Under the pieces are notes generated by a model. That model was given only the letters and a program-made list of their open reading frames with translations. It made no database searches and had not been told where the DNA came from. 64,000 nt of DNA from Copromyces sp. CBS 386.78 (lineage: Eukaryota > Ascomycota > Sordariomycetes > Sordariales > Sordariaceae): contig MU839124.1 of NCBI GenBank assembly GCA_030685235.1, positions 186,001-250,000 on the forward strand, given 5' to 3'. Of the stretch, positions 19,963-32,647 are shown piece by piece. The position numbers and the translations under genes are program-made. Positions within the stretch are counted from its first letter, which is position 1, and each line of letters starts with the position of its first letter.

Positions 19963-22553
19963 ATGGCTTCAAACCTTCCTGCCCTGCAGGTTGATCTCAC
20001 TGGGCTTGGCCAAATGACGATGACTATGGGTGCTGGGGGCCTCAAGAAACTGGCCTCATATGGAATCGACAACGACACAATCGATTCCATGTACGCTTTG
20101 GGTCAGTTGACACCAGCATGTCAGGATTTCCGCAACCGACTCCATAAAGCCCGACAAGAGCAGAGAAAAGAACAGTGGTGGATAGGACTCGTCGAGTTAG
20201 GTGCTGGAACCAACTATGTGGTCGACGAGTTTCTCAAGACGCGCGCCGGCGAGAATGTCATCAGCCTTCTGACGCCAATTATCTCGATTTTGGACGATCA
20301 AAGCTCAATGTACACTTATGTCAAGTCTTTTTGATCACATGAAAGCCCAACCCGAAGATATTCCCGGAACAGGAAGGCTCCAAGCTATACGCTCTATTGC
20401 TCTTCCTATCGCACGCAAACTCGGCTTCGCTGAACACCTGGCTGAAATGCATCGCTGGCTAGGCTCCAACAGATTTCGGGCTCAAGGTGGTTTAGACGAT
20501 GTTCCATTGAGCCACGCTGTCCCCGCCACCGAGACTGCCGTGATTGTTATCACGGCTCTTAAGACTCTTATGATGCAGTCTCATGAGGAAACCAAACGTC
20601 TGGTGTTTTGCGGCATGCGTGGTGCCGCTTGGGTACTTGTGTATGCCTCTCTGGTTTTGGGACTCGGTGTTTGCGTGGTCGATAAGGAGGGAGTGCCAAA
20701 TCCTGTCACGCAACTGTACAGCTCCGCCAGGGTTTTGATCATCCCTTCAAAACTAGACGAAGTTCAGCTGCAGACTCTGATCACCTCAAGGGACCAATTG
20801 ATCGAGCAACCTCCATCACCAGGCAGTACGTTGGGTATGAACTGGCTAGTTACCTGCGGTCCAGAGGGTTACAATATCTTTTCGCTCATTTGCGGCTGCG
20901 ATTTGACGGACCGTTCACAAATTGGTTCAATTATCTTTACTATCGCCATGAAATTCATCGAACAATACGAGGATGAGTTACACAGGGATGCGGAATGTCA
21001 CAGCATGCCAGACTTCCTTGTCAGCAGCAAATCGTATCAGTGGTGTGCCACTGAGACGAGCGAACAGACAAGCCATCGCGTACGTCTTATTCTACATCGA
21101 TTTGGCATAATGGGTCCATACACTCAACTCGACGATGTGTTTTCTAAACACCTTCGCCACGTACCGTTTTGGGATGGGGAGCAGGAACATGAGGGATATA
21201 TAGAGATTACGGATACCTTTTTCCAGCAGCTGGATTCTCTTGTCATCCAGCACCCTATCAAGCAAACAGCGGAGACCTGGGCATGTTCTACAGCCCATCA
21301 GTATAAGCCAGGGAAGGGAGACTGGACGAGTATCATCAGAACACTTTCTTTCGTTGCCGCAGTACTCTCGCAATCCAACTGGGCCGAGGGCTCTGGCAAG
21401 CTCTGCTACGAGACCTTGAAGAAGGTTTCATTTGGCTCCGGCTTCAAGCGGATGAACAATAAGGAACGGCGGCTTCGAGGTACCAGCGAGGAGTGGCTCA
21501 TGAATCTTCATCGCATCGGAACTATCAAGGATACCATAATGGAACTGGACATCCTCCCAGACGAATGGGAGATCGAAACCGAACTGATACGTAGGAAGTA
21601 CCTCAAATGGCCGCTCGACATCTTCGAGGCTTACTCCGCCTTGTTCATGGGGCCTGAGTTGCCTCCTCATTATTATGGAATAAAACCAGGGGATGTGATC
21701 GGTATTGAACTGGATGGAGTCCTGCTCCTGGATTCATATATGCTCGAAACATCTTTGAGGAATCGGCCGAGATTCGAGATTGGCCAAGGGAGATTTGCTC
21801 TCGACGGGGAACGAAGAAGCATGATCAGGGTTGGAAAGCGTGAGGGGCCGCATTGGACCACTGCCATTACACACTCATCCTCAGTAAACGGCGCCAACGC
21901 GGGAGATAGGCAGTCGAACATTTTTGCCGCATTCTCCTCCTCCAGAGTTGACATCAGGGCTACTCTATTCCTTGATGCCATACTCCTCAGCTTCAGTTTG
22001 TGTGCAAAGGGTCCCGAAACAACGATCGATGGATTAGAAATTGACCCCTCACGGATCTGCTCCAGCATACGTCGGACGGTTGTTGGCTTGCCTTGTGGAC
22101 ACAATACACCCACCGGAGAAGCAGCCAGAGAATCACGGGTTATTGCCAAAGACAACCTATCAAAAATAGGGGGTCCATGGATCTCTCCGAAAGACTTTGG
22201 TTCTCGGCACACTTGGCAGGATGGATCTGGCGAAAAATGGCAAATTAGTTCAGCCGTGCCCATTCCTTGATCGTACCCATAATCAGGCCGCACAGTTCAA
22301 CAGTGGATTGATCGCTCCAACGGAAGGATCTCCTGCCTGTCAGTGGGCTGCACTCTCGTTTGAAGGGCGGCACAGATCATACGATGATACGTCAACCCCC
22401 ATGGCTGATATCGTACTGCAAGGTCAACGTTGCTTGGAATGCATAACGTGGGATATCTTTAACGCACGCCACGAAGACTGGGATAACAACAGTGAAGACT
22501 GGGATAACAACAGTAATGAGGCTTTTATGATTGTTATGGGAGATACATCTTGA
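19963..22553 (+). pseudogene. Large uncharacterised protein gene, apparently broken by two frameshifts
   Basis: Three open frames on the plus strand follow each other in three different phases: 19963-20334 (123 codons), 20318-22270 (650 codons) and 22197-22553 (118 codons). No GT-AG intron of acceptable length and phase joins them. Each junction is explained by one surplus T: in the T5 run at about 20328-20332 and in CCTT at about 22265-22268. Removing either base makes the reading continuous. The central frame is Trp- and Cys-containing and looks like real coding sequence, with a hydrophobic stretch (GAAWVLVYASLVLGLGVCVVD) near its residue 110 and a conserved-looking segment DVIGIELDGVLLLD. 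The last frame ends in CLEC and Asp/Asn-rich text. I do not recognise the family, and no HET or NACHT signature is visible. Either a young pseudogene or sequencing errors; if errors, it encodes roughly 860 residues. Confidence 0.6.
22473..22514 (+). repeat. In-frame 21-bp tandem duplication
   Basis: Two identical 21-bp units encode EDWDNNS twice in the terminal frame of the broken gene. The multiple-of-three length keeps the frame open. Confidence 0.85.
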
Positions 22554-22925
22554 AGGCCATCATTGCGGCGACGGCAGGAACAGGGAGAATGGCAATATGG
22601 TGGTTGTGGACAATCACCTGGGATTTCTTTTGGGTATAGACACAGTTGAGACAGGTTCTCTTCTTTTGGACAGAAAGCAACAGGAAAAGGTCACGTCGAA
22701 CTTCATAAGCAAGCAAATGTCCATGTAATTTCTCCTCATTACACCACACCACTCGCTATTCATAAACAGGTAGATCAACCGGATATATCATTGCAACCAA
22801 ACCCATAACCCGCCAAAACAAACAACAAACATGAACAACGCCAAAACTGTTCTTTCCTCCCACACTTATCCCTTGCTCAACAAAGAACCAAGCCAAAATC
22901 TCGTCACCAGCACAGAAACCCACCC

Positions 22926-25166
22926 TCAAACAATCCCCATCCCCATGATCCCCAAAGAATCCCACATCGCCCTCCCCGGCTCACTATGCAACGCATCCAC
23001 CCAAGGGAACCGCAACAAACACTCCTTGACCCCCATACCACTCCCCTGCGTCCCTGGTATCCCCTCCCACTCCAAAATGCCCATGACCCCCCACGCCAAC
23101 TCCTGCACCTTGGGCGCCAACCACTTCTGTTCTTCGGGCCCAGCCAAGACAGAAATCCCGCCTATGTGCAAAAGCCAGAGGAGAGTTTGGTTTTCTACAC
23201 TCTCCGCGGGGGTTTCCAAGGTAGAGCTTGCGGAGGAGGGGATGATGGAATGATAGTCCCAGTCTGAAATCAGCGTTGTGAAGCAGTCCCGTACTAGTTC
23301 GTACCGAAGAAAGCGACGACGACCGAACTGGAGGAAGAGAGTGGTGGTTAGGGCGATGAGGCCTAGGTGGATTGCTGACTCTATACGGGATTGCCTTGCT
23401 GCTGCTGCTGGCCCTTGGGGTGAGGGGCGTTTCCCGCCTTTTTGAGGATGAGTCTGGGATTGGTAATAAGACAAAGGTCGAAAGCGAATCAACCGGCACC
23501 CGACTGACACGAGAAATTCTTGGAGGATGTGTGGGTCGAAACGGAAGTTGAGGAAAGAGGAATTGAGGAGGGTGGTGATGGAGAGGACATCACTGAGGAT
23601 TTGGGAGAGGAAGGGGTGGATCTGGATTTGCTGTTGTTGAACACCGCTGGAGGTGAAGGATGGGGAGGTTGGTGCTAGTGAGAGGGGGGGCAAGGGGGAG
23701 AAGGAGAAGGAGAAGAGTGGTGAGGGAGGAGACGAGAGGATGAAGCCTTCAGATTGAAGACGGGCGCGGATGGAAGGCATGCGGTCCCGGTAGAAGGCGG
23801 ACGGGAGGGGGGTGCCGCGGTGCAGGGCGTAGTCTACTGCTGTTCTGTTGGTGGGGGTGAAGAGGAGAATGTTAGTGGTCGGTTGCACAGGTTCGGTGGT
23901 TGAGACTTGAGATGAAATGAAGGATTGGGATGAAGGATGAAAGGATTCATGCCAGACCGGCGACTTACTTGCTTATTTTGATGCCCAGCGGATTATCTTC
24001 CCCCAACGACATCAAACCGCCACGTAGCTCGACCATCCTCTGGAGACCCTTTAAATGGACTTCAGCCTTGGACTTGATCGAGTCTTTCAACAATTCTTGG
24101 ATGACAAGAAAGTTGACGACGGCAAGGTTGGAGTCCGACACGGCGTCGTTGGTCTCCAAAGTCTGGTTGACCATGTGGATGGCTTGGCTGAGATGGTAGA
24201 TGGCATCTGGGGTTAGGGCTTGGTCGCCGAAGAAGAAGTCACTGAGGGCAGCCATTAACGCGATGGCACAATGGAATGCTGTGTAAGTTAAAGTCAGTTA
24301 AGGATTCTATTCCTTCCTGTAGCGGGAAAGGGAAGGCTAATGATTGATAGCGAGAAGGTCGACTTACAAGTCCTGTCCTGGAAGAGAGTGCTGATCCAAT
24401 AGTCGTATGCCTTTGCAGCACCTCGGACTAGTTGGGGAGGGTATAGTGCATCGATGACGATCCCGAAGACTAGATGGGTGTAAGTGTTAGTGAGAGTGGA
24501 AGGGATGTGAAGGTGAGCACTAACAGACTTACATTGGCTGATGACATATTGGCTCTGTGGAGTTGCTTGGACGGGGAAGGCAAGGGCGAATAGGCTGTCT
24601 CGTGCTCCCAGTGTCGTGGTGAGAGCTTTCTGGGTGTAGGCTGGGAGAATAAGCGACTGTTGCACTTGCTGGCCTTGGAATGAGGTGTCCACTGTAGGCG
24701 AGGTGAGGGTATCGGCAATGTAACCATGGATATCGTGGTTCTCGACGTCGGCCAACCAGTCAAGGTTGACGAGATCATCATCAAGGTAGAGGAAGTCGTT
24801 GCTGGTGAGATCTGTAACGCTTGAAGCTGGAGTGGTGATGTAGCTGCTGCTTCCCGTGGAGCTGGAGCCGTCACCGGGACTAGGGGTCTCTTCTGGACTC
24901 TTGCTCCTACTCTTGGTGCTACTCGATGAAGGTCTGCTGGTGCTGGTGGGTTGCTGCTGTCCCTGGGTCTGGGGGAGAAGGTTACGCGCAGTAGAAGATG
25001 TGCATGCTTTCTTGGACGGCCGGGGTGTATGTAGGTCTAACTCCAGCCTTGATCGACGGTGAAGCACCTTGCCGACATTCTTCCCCTTCATGGCATGACT
25101 TCGGACCAGTCTCCTGGTGACCCTATCGGTCTTGGTCGAGTCTATGAACTGGAACCCTTTGCCCAT
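22926..25166 (-). CDS. Fungal_trans_2-type transcription regulator without zinc cluster, 4 exons
   Basis: Exons 25166-24533, 24469-24368, 24278-23969 and 23844-22926 give 654 residues; all three introns have GTAAGT donors and clear branch sites, and the phases agree (1, 1, 2). The N-terminus carries the basic block FQFIDSTK..RVTRRLVRSHAMKGKNVGK that replaces a zinc cluster in many members of this family. A Ser/Pro/Gln-rich linker follows (to about residue 130). The C-terminal domain reads as helical repeats, for example FHCAIALMAALSDFFFG, AEVHLKGLQRMVELRGGL and the late LLHIGGISVLAG plus ECLLRFPWVD typical of PF11951 proteins. It is probably a nuclear regulator or a co-factor without its own DNA-binding finger; targets are unknown. 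Exon 4 includes a Ser/Pro/Phe low-complexity stretch that could be mis-modelled, although it has no stop. Confidence 0.82.
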
Positions 25167-25853
25167 GGTGAGTGTGTTTGTGTTGAAGTGATTGATTGTG
25201 TCTCTGCAGGTTTGTTTGCTCAACGATCAGAAATGCCAGTATCAGACAGACAGACAGGAATCGGAGGATTCAGCAGAAGGAAGGGGGAGGTCGGAGGAGT
25301 AGGATGAATCAGAATGATAAGGGGATTCTGCAGTCCGTTACATCGATGGCGCGCAGAAGAGGGTGTAATGTATGCGAGTGTATGGATTCCAGAATATGTA
25401 GTGATGGTCCACCGGCCTGGTCGGAAAGAAAACCGATATGTCTCCTTGGGATCAACCGGGTACCAACAGAGCAGTGTGCCAGGGACTTGTGGCTTCGTCG
25501 CTTCAGCCTTGGACTGGTGCGAGGACCTTTTGCGATTCTTTCAGCCATGGGAAATGACAAATCTACCGTTAACAAGAGCCGGACATGAGACGAACGTGTG
25601 ACTTTGGCCAATGGCACAGAGCGGCACGACGCTGTGGCTGTCTTTGAACCAGCTCATCTACCGGGTTGATGAATATTTGGTGAAGATATGCAGTTAAGCG
25701 GTTGGGTATTCACTTACTCCACAGCGGTTAGGGATGCGTTAGGCCCGGGCCGGCGGGCAGCCCCACGGCCAAAGTTCTACCTTAAATCACAATCTGCCAA
25801 TCAAGTGTGATCTGCGCCAACCCCTGTCCGACCATCATCAGAGTTCTGAACGA
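25167..25853. other. Intergenic region between regulator start and retrotransposon
   Basis: This is the promoter side of the minus-strand regulator. Base composition is normal until it meets the retrotransposon at 25854. Open frames here overlap on both strands and have no domain. Confidence 0.45.
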
Positions 25854-25858
25854 GGAGC

Positions 25859-26024
25859 TGTGATAATATGGGTCTGAAAGTAGGGGGTTCAACGTGGCTG
25901 TATTGTGTGTGTTCTATTGTGCTAATCTGCACCTGGCTCGATATCTAGCATCTAATATAAATCCCGCAGTAATCTACTCCTCAATCCCGTAATTATATAC
26001 GTACATATCCCCTGCCGTCTAATA
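25859..26024 (-). repeat. 3' LTR of the Copia element
   Basis: It is 166 bp and aligns without gaps to the repeat at 31647-31812. Its outer ~90 bp keep CpA and TpG dinucleotides, while its inner part is RIP-mutated (terminal CA on the plus strand has become TA). Confidence 0.92.
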
Positions 26025-26033
26025 CACCCCCTT
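26025..26033 (-). other. Polypurine tract of the Copia element
   Basis: On the minus strand this reads AAGGGGGTG and abuts the TG start of the 3' LTR, the expected position for plus-strand priming. It fixes the element's orientation. Confidence 0.65.
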
Positions 26034-29000
26034 AGATCTAGCGTACAAACCGCACCAGATCTACCTAGAAATACCCTAAAATCCTTCCAAAACTAGCTAG
26101 AAATAATACTATTCCCAAATATAATCCCCAATTATTCTTTATTATAATAGCTTTCAAACTATTATTCGTAAAAATTATTAATAAATATACTTACCGTTTC
26201 ATTACTTGTATCTTCCTTACTAAAATCCTCTATACCTTTAAAGCGCCCTACAATAATATTTCTATTATTAAACTCCCGCAATTAAATCGATAGCCGCTAT
26301 AATTCTACGAATCCTAATTATTCTAACGAAATTAAATAAATTATAAGAAGGAGGCTCTTTGTAAGCCCGTTAATAATTTACTCCTTAATCAGTACATATA
26401 CTATATCAACTAATTTCCTCTCTTATACCTATTTCAATTAATATTTATATATATTTATATATTTAAATTTCGTAACGAATTATATTCCCTCCTTTATAAT
26501 AAAGCGGATTATTTACTTATTATTATATTTTATAGGAGTCCCCTCCTAATTTAAGAAACCTAGCGTAAATTTATTAAATAGGCGGCGGGCATAGATTACT
26601 TCCTTAATACTTTAATTTAAAGATAATAATTCAACCTTTATTAATAAAGTCGTAATAGTATTTTACTTATTAGTACGCTAATCGATAATACTACTTAACA
26701 ACCGTATTATAAATACTTATAAACTTTTATAATTAAAGGAATTATTTATAAATAAAGAATTAATTATAACGTAAAAGTCCCAACAATCTTTACCACTTAA
26801 CTAAAAAACGAAATTTTAAATTATAAGAAAATAGAAGATTACCCAATCTACTACTATATAATAAGTAGGATTAACGTTAAAATTAAACCGAGCGAATTTA
26901 AAAATCGGGAAAACAACGTCTAATTATAATATAATAATAATATAGAAAATAAAACTAATCTTCACTTAATACGCGACGATCTCGTATAATATAACGCTAT
27001 TTTAATAAGGGAATAATTCCTCCTTAACCATTAGGGTTATATACAACTTCTTAATTCGTTTCACCTTATTAATAATCTTCTAAATATATTTACACTAAGA
27101 GAACTAAATTAACCTTTTCTCGCAATCTCGAATAATTTTAATACCTAAAAACTATTTTAGCGGATCTCCGCCAATTAATTAATATTTTTTCTCTATAATA
27201 ATTACTACCCTTTTAATAATAGTAATCTCCTAATCCCTATACCTATAAGTAATAATAATATTATTAATATAAAAAAATAAGAAAATATTATTCTTAATAA
27301 AAATATTAGGTTCTATAGGGAGCGGATTTATATTTATAGTAATTAGGGTTCTAATAAATTTTTATTTTTAAAGGAAAAGAAATTTCTATAGACTATATAA
27401 CGTCCGTAATAGCCGGAATATTTAACTTTTCTTTATATAATTAGGGAGAAGTCTTATATATATTAATTTATCGAATAATATATTTACAAACGTATTCTTT
27501 ACATCGTATTAGGTTAAATCGAAATTAAAATAGGCCACTATCGCTATTAGGATATAAAACGATCTAATTACCAAAATCGCTACATATATTTTTCGTATAC
27601 TATCCTTAAATTGCTAATCTCTACGTACAACCAAACGTACCTTATATTTAAAGAAACGGCCGTTTTAATCGAATTTATAAATATATACCTATATTGAACT
27701 GAATATTTCGTTATTTCTAAATTCTTCGGCGTTAATTTACTTCTAGGATTTAAAATCCTTATATTTATCTAAATATTCCTTCTCTACTTCCTTAAAGAAT
27801 TCTCTAAAGGAATAAAAATTAAATTGTCTATAATTATGAGAATGTCTTTTCGCACCGTAGCAAATGTCTTTTCGCACCGTTATTAAAAATACCACCAAGT
27901 ATAACTTTACCAAACAATAAGTTGTCAGTATAAAAATAATATTAGAATTTTTGTAATTTCCTACTCTATTTTATAGTATAGCTGCTATAAATATATTTAT
28001 CTAAAGGAAAGACTCAATTCAAATATTCTAAATTTAAAGTAAATAAATAGTTTTTTCTTTCTTTATTGTATACTAAGGGCTATTGAGGGCGCCTAAGTAC
28101 GCCCAACACATCATATTATATAAGAAAAATAAATAAAAATTCTGATATACTTTTTATATACTACGGCCTTAATTTGGCTGAGTTACCTCTAAAAGCCTTT
28201 TTTAATTACGGTGCGAAAAGACATTTGCTACGGTGCGAAAAGACTTTCTCATAATTATTAAGAAGGGGTAGAAAATTAAACCAATAAAGGGTTTTCAATA
28301 TACCTTTTACCTTATAGCGATATATAAATTCCTTCGTTATTTTTAATTTAGAATTATAACCGGGGTCGACTTTAATCCCCCTCTTTCTTATCTCTTTTAG
28401 GAAAGTTTAATCTACAACCTTATTTCCCTAAATACCTATTAATCTATTCCCCCGTACAAATATAAAAAATATAGCCTATATAAAGTATTAATTTATAATT
28501 AACTATAAATCTTTATTAAATTAAAAAAAGTCAATTATTAAAAATACGGCTAGGCTTTTAAGAAAGGTTAGTAAATACCTTTCTTCTTTATCCTTTAAAT
28601 TTAAAACCGTATCCTAGAAATCCGATAACCTTTATACTAATAATATTAATAAGGGTTCCTTTAAAAATCTTTACGAATTCTCTAAACCCGCCTACGGATT
28701 TCGTATCCTAAATTCCTCCTCTTCCCCTAATATATTTAATTCGTCTAAAAAACCTTAGGTAACGGGGCTAAAAACTCCCTCCTCAATAATACTAAATTAG
28801 AGGAAATTTATTTACGTAGTATTTACTTAGTAAATTTTTTTTAATTATATAGCTAATTCTTTAAAGAAAATATTTAGGGCATTATAGAATTCCTTAACGT
28901 TATTAAAGAATACCTCGTCTTCGTTAAATACGACGTTTTATATAATAATAATAATATTCGTATATAAATTCCAAATCTAATAGATATTAATTAATTAATA

Positions 29001-31646
29001 CCCTATTAAATACCTAATTTATACGCGGTCTTTAAATTTTATAATTTTATTCTACTCCTTTATCACCTCAATAAAAAGGGCGAAGGCTTTATAACTATAG
29101 ACTTTTAAATATACAATAATTAAGGACGGATTTATTAATAGAATAATATTATTTTTAAATTCATAAAACGTTTTAAATCTTTCCTTAAGGGATTTCTAAT
29201 AATATTCAACTTTAGGAATTAGGTTATATAAATACGTAATTACTCTAATAATTTCCAATTACAATTTATAAGGCAAATTCGTACCCGAACGTATTATTAC
29301 CGCCTTAATTTTAATTATACCCCTTAAACACTTTACACTACCGTTTTAAATTTACGTATAAAATACTAAAAGTTCGATACTAATTCCTTTATTAGAAAAC
29401 TAAATAATAATCTTCTTATTATTTATTATTTCGTTATTATATTCGATAATACAAAGTACTATCTAATATTTTATTTATAAATTTATAAATAAAAATTCTA
29501 AATAAGCGATAATAGAATCCGCTTTTCGGTTACTTAAATAATATACTTAAATAAACCTAGACTATCGATTTATAACCACTATTAAATTCGAATATTCTAT
29601 ACTACCGAATTTTACTTTCTTATATAAAAAGAAATCGATAGCAAAATATAACCCGAGTCCTTCGAAGTAATTCCGAACTTCCCTATATACTTAGCGCCTT
29701 AAATTAACCTTTATATATAAATCGTAATAAATTAAATCTAATCCTTTTAACCGAACGCTATATACTTATTTAATAAATTTAACGAAAGTATTAGGGCTAA
29801 AATAACTAAATCGAAAATATTAGTAGAGAAAATCTCCTTCTTAGGGCTTCTACTTAAAATAATTAGAATACCGTATAGTAAAAAAGGATTCGTTAAAATT
29901 ATTATTCTATAAAAAAATATATTCTAATACAAATTAATTATAATAAAAATAAATATTGCAAATTAGGGAGTTTATAAAGCTAGAATACAAATAACTATTT
30001 TTATAGTCCTAAAAGATCTACTCCTATTCGAATTTTCTTAAGGAAACGAAGTTACAAACTATACTTAATATTAACGTAATATTAATAAAGTACAAATCGC
30101 AACCCCCTTTATCGTTTTAAACTATTAATATAATATTGCTATATCCTTTAATAAATATATATTTATCCCCAACCTATATATAATTACTAAAATTTATAAA
30201 ATTTAAATCGTCGAATCGATTAACTTTATTAAAAATATAAATTATTATACCTAAATCGAAGATCGTTAAATTTCTTAATAAATATATAATACTATAATAA
30301 TCTATAATAAATACTAAAAAACTACTTTTACTAATTCGGCGACCGAATTAATTCTCATTATCCTCGTTCGCTTATTTGATGCGGTTAACGGCCTCCTTAA
30401 AATTCCTATCCTTCTTCAAATTTACTTCTACCTATTTCCGAATAATAAAGGATTCAACCTAATTATCGAAAATTATCTATAGCTTTATATAATAATATTA
30501 TTCCAATTTATAACCGTAAAACTTATAGAATTTATACGGGAATCGGGGTTTCTTTAACGAAAATAAAGACGAAGAGGAAGTAAAAGCACGCTTATTTTTA
30601 TTAACGTTCTTTTTAAGAGCGGATCTCCTACCAGTTATCTTTATAACCTCTCCCCGTCCCTCTACCCCCGGGCTAAATTATTTATCGTTATTAGGAACGT
30701 CCTCTTTAATAGGCTTATTACCTAATATAACTACGAATACTATACTTTTAAACGGAGGGGCGCAACCTTTTCCTTAAATAGTATTCACTATTACTACCTT
30801 ACGAAAATCCTTAATTATAATTTAAAAAGAAATTTAGAAATTAAAATCTTCTTCAATCTTTTTATTATATTAAAACTAATAAATTTCTACCCAACTATTA
30901 TAAAGAGAAAATCTAATTATATTATAAAATTCTAAAAATTGGAAATCAAATTCGTTAACGCCGAAAATCTACTAAATAATATAGAGGGCTATAGCCGATT
31001 CCTACTAAAAAGTCCAATTAAACTAATTACAATTTCTTTTCGCAAAGGGTTTAAAAAGGTTAAAAAAGGTAACTTTAATAAATTTCTTAATTTTATAATT
31101 ATTAAAGGAAGCGGATTTAGAGAAGTTATTATACTATTTATATAATTTAATACGTTAAATAAAATTAGTTTTACAATATTAATCTCTAATAATTTCAATT
31201 ATTTATCGACTTAATATAATCTTTTTAATACCCAAATCCGAAAAAGCTTTAACTTTAATACGCTAATCCTATTTCTCAATTATATAATTATAATAATTGC
31301 GCTTATAAAAAAAGCCGTAAATCCGCGCCGCACTAAAAAGCTCTCGCTCCCAAGTTCTACGCTTGGCGGAAATTTCCCCCTCGGAAGGTATACCCTAATA
31401 ATTAATAATATTAAATTCTTCTAAATCAATAGGCCAAAGTACGCGGTTCGCTAGGTCGATATACTTCTCCAAGCCGAAATCTTAAGCCTAGGAAATAAAA
31501 GCATCTTCCTACGCGGGCCAATTCTTAAGTACATTAAGCATAACGCTATTATTAGATTTAATTGTAAAAAACATTATTATTTCGGGTTTCGATTATTAAA
31601 ATCGCTAGCGATAGCTTCAAACGATTAAATTAATAAAACTCTTAAT
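26034..31646 (-). pseudogene. RIP-degraded gag-pol remnant of the Copia element
   Basis: No open frame survives. Recognisable traces on the minus strand are the reverse transcriptase motif at 27271-27257 and, near the 5' LTR around 30480-30720, basic and Ser-rich text with spaced aromatic/Cys-derived positions that could be a mutated Gag and zinc knuckle. The gag assignment is weak. Interrupted by the 413-bp insertion at 27838-28250. Confidence 0.6.
27838..28250. mobile_element. 413-bp terminal-inverted-repeat element nested in the Copia element
   Basis: 43-bp terminal inverted repeats at 27838-27880 and 28208-28250 differ at one position, and similarity continues weakly inward. Each repeat contains two copies of the 16-mer TGTCTTTTCGCACCGT separated by six or seven bases. 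Both ends are flanked by ATAATTAT (27830-27837 and 28251-28258), an 8-bp duplication of the hAT type; because that octamer is itself a palindrome, a TA-duplicating element with longer repeats is also possible. It has no coding capacity (MITE). Unlike its surroundings it keeps many CpA dinucleotides, so it inserted after RIP or was too short to be targeted. Confidence 0.82.
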
Positions 31647-31812
31647 TATAATAATATAGGTATAAAAGTAGGGGGTTCAACGTAACTATATTATATATAT
31701 TCTATTATACTAATCTACACCTAGCTCGATATTTAGCATCTAGTATAAATCCCGCAGTAATCTACTCCTCAATCCCGTAACTATGCACGTGCATATCCCC
31801 TGCCGTCTAACA
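31647..31812 (-). repeat. 5' LTR of the Copia element
   Basis: It is 166 bp. Its outer ~70 bp are unmutated (for example ATGCACGTGCATATCC is intact) while the inner ~95 bp carry TpG-to-TpA changes relative to the other LTR. Confidence 0.92.
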
Positions 31813-31817
31813 AGAGC

Positions 31818-32647
31818 CCCGCGTGCCCCTAGACACTGGACATTCCGAGAACAGGAACGACCAATTCACCGCAAGCGACGAGGGCATCCGCGGGATCGGG
31901 TCAGCCCTTCAAGGCTCCAAGGATGGTTAATTCAAGTAAGCGAGGGTAAGGGGACAACAGACCAACTGGCGCCCCGGATCGCCCGCAGCGGCATGACTGT
32001 CACTTTGTCACTTTCTTCTCTCTTTCTCTCCTCCTTCCAACGAAACGGGCAAACCCGAGTGAATTCGACCAATCACAGAAGACTTTCCCGATTGGGACAA
32101 TGCTCTTGATGGCTTCCACAACAGCACAGCGGTGCCAGAAAGACTGAACTGACCATGTTCCGCAGGCTTCTTCCAAGGATAATTATCAAGCCTTTTTTTG
32201 TTTGCTTCTCCATCTCGAGGGATAAGGCTGGACTCAACATACGTTATCTCCAGCCGCCATGGATCAAGTGGTCCCTTCCGCTTCGTTTGAGGCCTGCATA
32301 CTGGCGAATCCGCCAGGAGCGCAGGACGGAGGATTCATAAGCTGCAATAGAAGAAAAACCTCCGTCTGAATCCGGTATCTAGTCTGATATTGGGTTTGCA
32401 AAGTTCCGTTACGCCCACCCTGATCTCTCAGATTTCGTGAACACAAGTACTCCACGCCGCAGGATATAAATCAGCCCACCCCAAGAGACACAAGGACTTC
32501 TTATCCTCATCCTCATCTCACTCATCATCAGCATCAGTATCACAAGACCTCAGTTGACTCCCACCTCAGCTCATATTCACCACCAAAAACACATCTTTAC
32601 TCTCAGGAGCATTACTGTCCTCACCAACATCCAACCTCATCGCAACC
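31818..32647. other. Promoter and leader region of the aldo-keto reductase gene
   Basis: Normal base composition resumes right after the target duplication. The last 180 bp are CA- and TC-rich, as in a long fungal leader. No gene recognised. Confidence 0.5.
32465..32470 (+). promoter_or_regulatory. Probable TATA box of the aldo-keto reductase gene
   Basis: TATAAA within GGATATAAATC lies 178 bp before the start codon and is followed by a CA/TC-rich leader. Confidence 0.45.

Larger units (their letters stand above)
25854..31817 (-). mobile_element. Copia-type LTR retrotransposon, complete but destroyed by RIP
   Basis: Two 166-bp direct repeats (25859-26024 and 31647-31812) bound 5.6 kb of AT-rich sequence almost devoid of CpA and TpG. 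Target duplications flank them: GGAGC at 25854-25858 and AGAGC at 31813-31817, differing by one G-to-A change of RIP type. Orientation is minus. Read on that strand, the LTR begins TGTTAGACGG and ends ACA, and the purine tract AAGGGGGTG directly precedes the 3' LTR (26033-26025). The minus-strand text at 27271-27257 reads YINNI, preceded by FF. This is the Copia reverse transcriptase motif YVDDI with both Asp codons changed to Asn by G-to-A. All reading frames are riddled with stops. The element also hosts a nested insertion at 27838-28250. Confidence 0.88.

Noticed and set aside
19963..22553. Classification of the broken gene as a HET-domain incompatibility gene
   Set aside because: Size and context suggested it, but I could not find HET-domain motifs, so no such claim is made.
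27838..28250. CRISPR-like array because of the repeated 16-mer
   Set aside because: Only two copies per end, arranged as inverted repeats around a single interior; clearly a transposon end structure.
30939..31198. Short open frames on both strands in the AT-rich island
   Set aside because: Chance gaps between RIP-created stops inside the Copia element; composition is Ile/Leu/Asn/Lys as expected from AT-rich DNA.
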